Assembly (NCBI GenBank): GCA_937892085.1
Contig: CALAVD010000340.1
Span: forward strand, 1-9,900
Source of the DNA: an uncultured Prevotellaceae bacterium
GTDB lineage: Bacteria; Bacteroidota; Bacteroidia; Bacteroidales; Muribaculaceae
Reading direction: 5' to 3'
DNA length: 9,900 nt
The notes under the pieces: model-generated
What the model was told of the DNA's origin: nothing
What the model saw: only the letters and a program-made list of their open reading frames with translations
Databases searched by the model: none
Shown: one piece after another, positions 6,677 to 9,900 of the stretch
How positions within the stretch are numbered: the stretch's first letter is position 1
How the letters are laid out: each line of letters opens with the position of its first letter
Made by a program: the position numbers and the translations under genes

Positions 6677-6731
6677 TTATTACCCTGCTTTTATTTTGCT
6701 TTTTATCAGCATTATAGTTAAAAATATATAA

Positions 6732-6767
6732 TGTTCACCACATGGTGTACACACTAATTGGTGTACA
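6732..6767 (+). promoter_or_regulatory. Operator-like repeat element, promoter-proximal copy
   Basis: Second copy of the 36-bp element, with the same three half-sites: GTTCACCA (6733-6740, one mismatch), TGGTGTAC (6743-6750) and TGGTGTAC (6759-6766). The third half-site covers the TTG of the predicted -33 box, so a protein bound here should block RNA polymerase. This suggests repression or autoregulation of the ATPase gene at 6807. Confidence 0.75.
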
Positions 6768-6787
6768 CTATTTTTTTTCTAATTTTG
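6758..6787 (+). promoter_or_regulatory. Bacteroidetes-type promoter for the ATPase gene
   Basis: TAATTTTG at 6780-6787 matches the -7 consensus TAnnTTTG, with TTG at 6758-6760 as the -33 element, spacer 19 bp with a run of eight T's. The -7 box ends 19 bp before the ATG at 6807, giving a short leader. It shows that the ATPase gene is transcribed on its own as well as, or instead of, with the upstream cluster. Confidence 0.75.
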
Positions 6788-6806
6788 CGGCAAAAGCATA
6801 AAAGAT

Positions 6807-7934
6807 ATGAATACCAAACCATTCATTTACGGAATGTCGGTTGAAGGCGACAATTTCACCGACCGCGAATTTGAGACCAAGCGCCTGAAGCTTAACTTTG
6901 AGAATGGCATCAACTCCATTCTCATTTCACCACGTCGAATGGGCAAGACCTCGTTAGTGAAAAAAGTAAAAAACTTGATAGATGACCCCAAAATAAAGGT
7001 CGTTTATATCGATATTTACAAGTGCCGCACCGAGTTTGACTTCTACGAGAAGTTTGCTTCTTCTATCCTGAAACAAACCGCAACAAAGATTGACAGGATG
7101 ATAGAAGATGCCAAAGAATTTATTACAAACATCGCACCTAAAATAACCTACTCGCCAGAGCCCAACACTGATTTCTCTATATCGCTGGGCATAAACAAAC
7201 AAAACAACACCGCCGAAGATATTCTTGACTTGCCCGAGAAAATTGCCATTAAGCGGGGCATCAGTATTGTCGTGTGCATTGATGAGTTCCAACAGATTGG
7301 AGAGATGCCTGATTCATTAACCGTGCAGCGCACCATCAGGAGTGCATGGCAGCATCACCAGCACGTTAGTTATTGTCTGCTTGGCAGCAAGCAACACTTG
7401 ATGGCCAATCTATTTTACAGCCGCAAAATGCCTTTCTACCAGTTTGGAGACATGTTTTTCCTCAAGCGCATCCCAACCGAGAAATGGGTGCCATTCATCA
7501 TCAAGCGTTTTGAGCTTTCCGGCAAAGAAATCAGCAGTGAGATTGCCACCGCCATTTGCACCACCGTTGACAACTATTCGGCCTATGTGCAACAACTGGC
7601 GTGGAACGTGATGGCTTTAAGTGATGAAAAAGTTACCGATGACAGTTTCCACGAAGGTGTAGAGGCAACTTTAGCGCAAGTGATTCCACTATTCATCGAG
7701 CAAACAGCAAACCTGACCACTTATCAGCTTAACTTCTTGAGAGCTTTGTGCAGCGGATACAATACCGATTTCGGGAGAAAAGAGATCACAAGTCTTTATG
7801 ACTTGGGTAGCAGGTCAAACCTTCCCAAGATCAAAAAAGCCCTTGTTGATAAAGAGATGATTGAAACCTCCGAAAAAGGCATCTACATCGCCGACCCACT
7901 ATTCAAACTATGGTTCAGCCGAGAAATGATGTAA
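6807..7934 (+). CDS. AAA+/archaeal-type P-loop ATPase with C-terminal winged helix
   Basis: A 375-residue cytoplasmic ATPase of the family common in Bacteroidetes and archaea (archaeal ATPase-like, STAND-related). The N-terminus PFIYGMSVEGDNFTDRE is the family's entry segment, with the FTDRE motif before the P-loop. Walker A is SPRRMGKTS (41-49), where the leading Gly is Ser as usual in this family. Walker B is VVCIDEF (155-161) with acidic D159-E160, and YCLLGSKQHLM (189-199) fits the sensor-1 position. The C-terminal part (about 303-375) looks like a winged helix and ends ADPLFKLWF, also typical. Members occur as multicopy genes of unknown role, often in variable regions, and are not tied to a known pathway. 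Start ATG 6807 lies 19 bp after a good -7 box. The two repeat elements upstream suggest tight regulation. Codon use is more AT-rich than in the preceding cluster, so it may be a separate acquisition. Confidence 0.9.
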   Translation: MNTKPFIYGMSVEGDNFTDREFETKRLKLNFENGINSILISPRRMGKTSLVKKVKNLIDDPKIKVVYIDIYKCRTEFDFYEKFASSILKQTATKIDRMIEDAKEFITNIAPKITYSPEPNTDFSISLGINKQNNTAEDILDLPEKIAIKRGISIVVCIDEFQQIGEMPDSLTVQRTIRSAWQHHQHVSYCLLGSKQHLMANLFYSRKMPFYQFGDMFFLKRIPTEKWVPFIIKRFELSGKEISSEIATAICTTVDNYSAYVQQLAWNVMALSDEKVTDDSFHEGVEATLAQVIPLFIEQTANLTTYQLNFLRALCSGYNTDFGRKEITSLYDLGSRSNLPKIKKALVDKEMIETSEKGIYIADPLFKLWFSREMM

Positions 7935-8008
7935 CACAAAACTTTGATTAATTCGCAAAATTCGCCGACACAGAGATCAGCGACCATTAGAACCATCATC
8001 CTAAAAAA

Positions 8009-8038
8009 GTGTGCCAAAATTTTTCGATTTTGACACAC
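8009..8038. terminator. Bidirectional intrinsic terminator between convergent genes
   Basis: Arms 8009-8020 and 8027-8038 form a 12-position stem with one internal C-A mismatch and a 6-base loop TTTTCG. On the minus strand the stem runs straight into the complement of A6 (8003-8008), giving a U-run for the porin gene; on the plus strand a weaker T5 (8045-8049) follows. The position between the ATPase stop (7934) and the porin stop (8067) fits. Confidence 0.8.
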
Positions 8039-8066
8039 CCTCAATTTTTCTACTCTATTTTGAGTT

Positions 8067-9515
8067 TTAGAACTTGAAATCTACTCCTGCGCCAAAGACT
8101 TTGTTGGTGCGGCTATACACGTCGGTGCCCGGGAGGGCTGTCGAGATGCCGTTGTAGCCACCGTCGGCAGCGGACATCTCCTTCTTGTAGTCGCTGTAGG
8201 TGGTCCAGAAGTAGCCCACGTTGATTTTCACCTTGGGGCTCACGTTGATAGCTCCACCTAAGCCAATGGAGTAGCTGTCGCAAGAGAACGAGGTGTTGCT
8301 CTGATACTTGTCGCTCAGGCCGTAGTCGGTGCGCTGGAAACCGGCGCTCACGGTGAAGGTCTTGTTGATGTCCCACTCCACGCCAGCGAGAATCTCGTGG
8401 GTGCCGTGAGTGAGTTCCTTGTTCTTGCCGCCCGCCATGTCGGCATGTTTATCATCGTAATAGTGATATTCCACTGTGCCACGCAACTTGTCAGGGATAA
8501 ACTCATAGCCCACAGCGGCATAGAGCACGCTCGGCATGTCGCTCGGGGTGTTCACGCCGTGAGCGTAGGGCTCCATTTTCTCCTCAAAGCCCGAAGGCGC
8601 ATCCAGCACCTTGGTGTCGTTCTCAATGTTGAGGTTGGTCTTGAACTCATATTTCGCCGCCAGCGTCAAGCCACGCCACTTGTAGTTAATACCCAGGATT
8701 GGAGTGATGCCCCAGCCCGTCTGGGTGCAGTCGATGGCCACGTGAGCCAGTCCATTCTCTGCCATCATTGGAGTCAAAACGCTGGCATATTGCGGCGCAA
8801 GCATTGAAATCTGCTCCATCTTTGTTACAAGAGCTGCGCCTGCGGTGGCATTAACATGACCTGTGTAGTTCCCGTTAAAATAGTTGGTACGGAATCCGGC
8901 AAAACCCGAGAAATGCTCGTTGAACTTATAGGAGAAACCTAATTGTCCACCAAAGATATACTGCTTGCCACGCATATAGCTGTCGAGGTGATACTGGTCA
9001 GGAGTGATGGAACCACCCAAGAGGGGCGCCAGCGCAGCAGTGCCTTGATACAATCCTGCCATCACTGCCACGTCGAAGAGAGGTAAACCGTTGTCAAAGG
9101 TGCACTTGCCACCGCCACCCACTACGCCAACAAATCCCGAGACCGCCCACTTAGGAGTCTTATACACGGCATAAACCGAGGGAAGGACAGGAGCGGCTGC
9201 GCTGCCCTCATAATATTTATTATAGGTGTCATTCGGGAAGAGTCCCATGCCCGCAGGTGTCATCACGGTAGCATCGATGTTGCGGGTCTGGAAAGCGCTC
9301 TGGATGTTGAGCGACAGCGCCCACCCGTTGTGGTCCATAAATGCGATACCGGCGGGATTGGTATAAACGGCATCAATCTCGTGACTTGCTCCACGAGCCA
9401 TCATGCGCTGGAAAGCGATGTGCTGGTTGGTATTATGCAGCAAACCACCAGCTTGAGCGCTCACTGCCACTGCCATTAACGACAGCGCAAAAAACATTTT
9501 CTTCATATTACCCAT
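8067..9515 (-). CDS. FadL/OmpP1/TodX-family outer-membrane protein
   Basis: A 482-residue protein predicted to form a beta-barrel in the outer membrane for uptake of hydrophobic compounds such as long-chain fatty acids. A signal peptide (KKMFFALSLMAVAVSAQA) is followed by GGLLHNTNQHIAFQRMM and then TNPAGIAF (52-59), which contains the NPA motif of FadL's N-terminal plug. The rest alternates short polar and aromatic strands with Gly-rich turns, and the last residues GAGVDFKF end in an aromatic, as expected for barrel assembly signals. Length agrees with the family (about 420-500). Two starts are possible: ATG at 9515 (MGNMKK) or ATG at 9506 (MKK); the second gives a more standard signal peptide. 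A promoter at about 9558 precedes it. It stands alone, convergent with the ATPase gene and unrelated to the cluster on the plus strand. The transported substrate cannot be read from the sequence. Confidence 0.9.
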   Translation of the reverse strand: MGNMKKMFFALSLMAVAVSAQAGGLLHNTNQHIAFQRMMARGASHEIDAVYTNPAGIAFMDHNGWALSLNIQSAFQTRNIDATVMTPAGMGLFPNDTYNKYYEGSAAAPVLPSVYAVYKTPKWAVSGFVGVVGGGGKCTFDNGLPLFDVAVMAGLYQGTAALAPLLGGSITPDQYHLDSYMRGKQYIFGGQLGFSYKFNEHFSGFAGFRTNYFNGNYTGHVNATAGAALVTKMEQISMLAPQYASVLTPMMAENGLAHVAIDCTQTGWGITPILGINYKWRGLTLAAKYEFKTNLNIENDTKVLDAPSGFEEKMEPYAHGVNTPSDMPSVLYAAVGYEFIPDKLRGTVEYHYYDDKHADMAGGKNKELTHGTHEILAGVEWDINKTFTVSAGFQRTDYGLSDKYQSNTSFSCDSYSIGLGGAINVSPKVKINVGYFWTTYSDYKKEMSAADGGYNGISTALPGTDVYSRTNKVFGAGVDFKF

Positions 9516-9550
9516 TTTTGTGTTTTGTTACCTATTTTTTGAAATCTTTG

Positions 9551-9558
9551 CAAAAGTA
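9551..9558 (-). promoter_or_regulatory. -7 box of the porin promoter
   Basis: On the minus strand 9558-9551 reads TACTTTTG, matching TAnnTTTG. This would place the transcript start near 9544 and give a leader of about 30-40 bases before the porin start. A clear -33 TTG at the usual spacing is not seen; the nearest TTGG (9586-9583) is about 25 bp away. Confidence 0.6.
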
Positions 9559-9783
9559 GGCAATAAAAACCATGCACCAGCACCAAAGCCTAAGAAAAGC
9601 GCCTTTTTTAACCCCCAATGCAACAATATTACCCTTTTTAACTAAAACAAAGCACCAAGTAACGGCTCGCCGCTCTTGTTACTTATCCGCTTTATCATCA
9701 AACATAAAAAATAGATACTACGCCAAGGCCGGCAACGAGTCGGTGGGAATTTGGTGGGAATTTGAATTTATTAATAAAGTATT
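9559..9783. other. Intergenic stretch without a convincing gene
   Basis: From the porin start to the right edge (9516-9900) I see no supported coding region. The only forward open frame (9572-9835) has an N-terminus and composition unlike any protein I know and runs through a promoter. The stretch holds a weak inverted repeat (AAGTAAC 9657-9663 with GTTACTT 9678-9684, 14-base loop with a GC-rich centre), two similar T-rich tracts (9603-9612 and 9633-9642) and an 11-bp tandem duplication. None is identified. Confidence 0.6.
9742..9763. repeat. Tandem 11-bp duplication GGTGGGAATTT
   Basis: Two perfect adjacent copies (9742-9752 and 9753-9763), followed by GAATTT. They lie upstream of the rightward promoter at 9784-9816 and could be a pair of direct binding sites or a recombination scar; neither can be shown here. 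Confidence 0.7.
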
Positions 9784-9816
9784 TTGTGTAAATTTTACAA
9801 TAATGGATTACCTTTG
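9784..9816 (+). promoter_or_regulatory. Rightward promoter for a gene beyond the window
   Basis: TACCTTTG at 9809-9816 is an exact TAnnTTTG match followed by CGTC, and TTG at 9784-9786 lies 22 bp upstream as a possible -33 box. At least 84 bases of AT-rich leader follow without a clear start codon, so the downstream gene would have a long 5' untranslated region or begins elsewhere. Confidence 0.55.
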
Positions 9817-9900
9817 CGTCACATATCAGATATAAAACTATAGATATTAAGGTGGGTTCTATAAATTAACTTGAGATGTTTTTGATTTATTTTCGAGCAG

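Noticed and set aside
6527..6721. 64-codon forward frame overlapping the end of the FtsK-gamma-like gene
   Set aside because: It starts inside the supported gene in another frame and extends through the first operator-like element; the composition does not look like protein.
8397..8807. 136-codon plus-strand open frame inside the porin gene
   Set aside because: It is antisense to a well-supported outer-membrane protein, with no motif or signals of its own.
9572..9835. 87-codon forward open frame after the porin
   Set aside because: It overlaps the porin promoter region, runs through the promoter at 9784-9816, has no recognisable motif and includes a tandem DNA duplication. Probably chance.

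Overview
The window looks like chromosomal DNA of a Bacteroidales bacterium, probably of the Prevotella/Muribaculaceae type. This is inference from TAnnTTTG-type -7 promoter boxes, the lack of Shine-Dalgarno sequences, the FadL/OmpP1-like porin, signal peptides ending in AQ/AQA, and a family of small ATPases typical of the group. No rRNA, tRNA, CRISPR array or complete mobile element is visible.

Layout. (1) Bases 2-241 are the AT-rich 3' end of a gene whose last 79 codons resemble the C-terminus of HaeIII-type restriction endonucleases. (2) Only 14 bp later a GC-rich, four-gene co-directional cluster starts: a 1143-aa protein with a C-terminal Hsp70/actin-fold ATPase domain (256-3687); a 419-aa bitopic membrane protein with signal peptide, transmembrane helix, coiled coil, Lys/Pro/Glu linker and a globular C-terminal module (3727-4986); a 228-aa tail-anchored protein with two zinc ribbons (5193-5879); and a 205-aa tail-anchored protein with a zinc ribbon and an FtsK-gamma-like winged helix (5973-6590). 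(3) A separately promoted AAA+/archaeal-type ATPase of 375 aa (6807-7934) follows, with a duplicated palindromic operator-like element upstream. (4) A bidirectional terminator separates it from a convergent FadL/OmpP1-family outer-membrane protein (9515-8067, minus). (5) The last ~340 bp hold no convincing gene but end in a rightward promoter.

Main point of interest. The four-gene cluster combines an Hsp70-like ATPase, a membrane-anchored coiled-coil protein and two inner-membrane tail-anchored zinc-ribbon proteins, one with a DNA-binding fold normally found on the FtsK translocase. The two zinc-ribbon proteins share the same N-terminal CxxC-x19-CxxC module and the same SLxGCLxxTII tail, but carry different middles. 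A membrane-tethered, nucleotide-driven complex that contacts DNA is a reasonable hypothesis; nothing in the sequence proves a function.

The non-coding DNA between these genes is also unusual. Both zinc-ribbon genes are preceded by arrays of exactly nine 7-bp units running into or to within a few bases of the start codon. The first intergenic region adds an 8-bp array, a second 7-bp array and a 20-bp inverted repeat.
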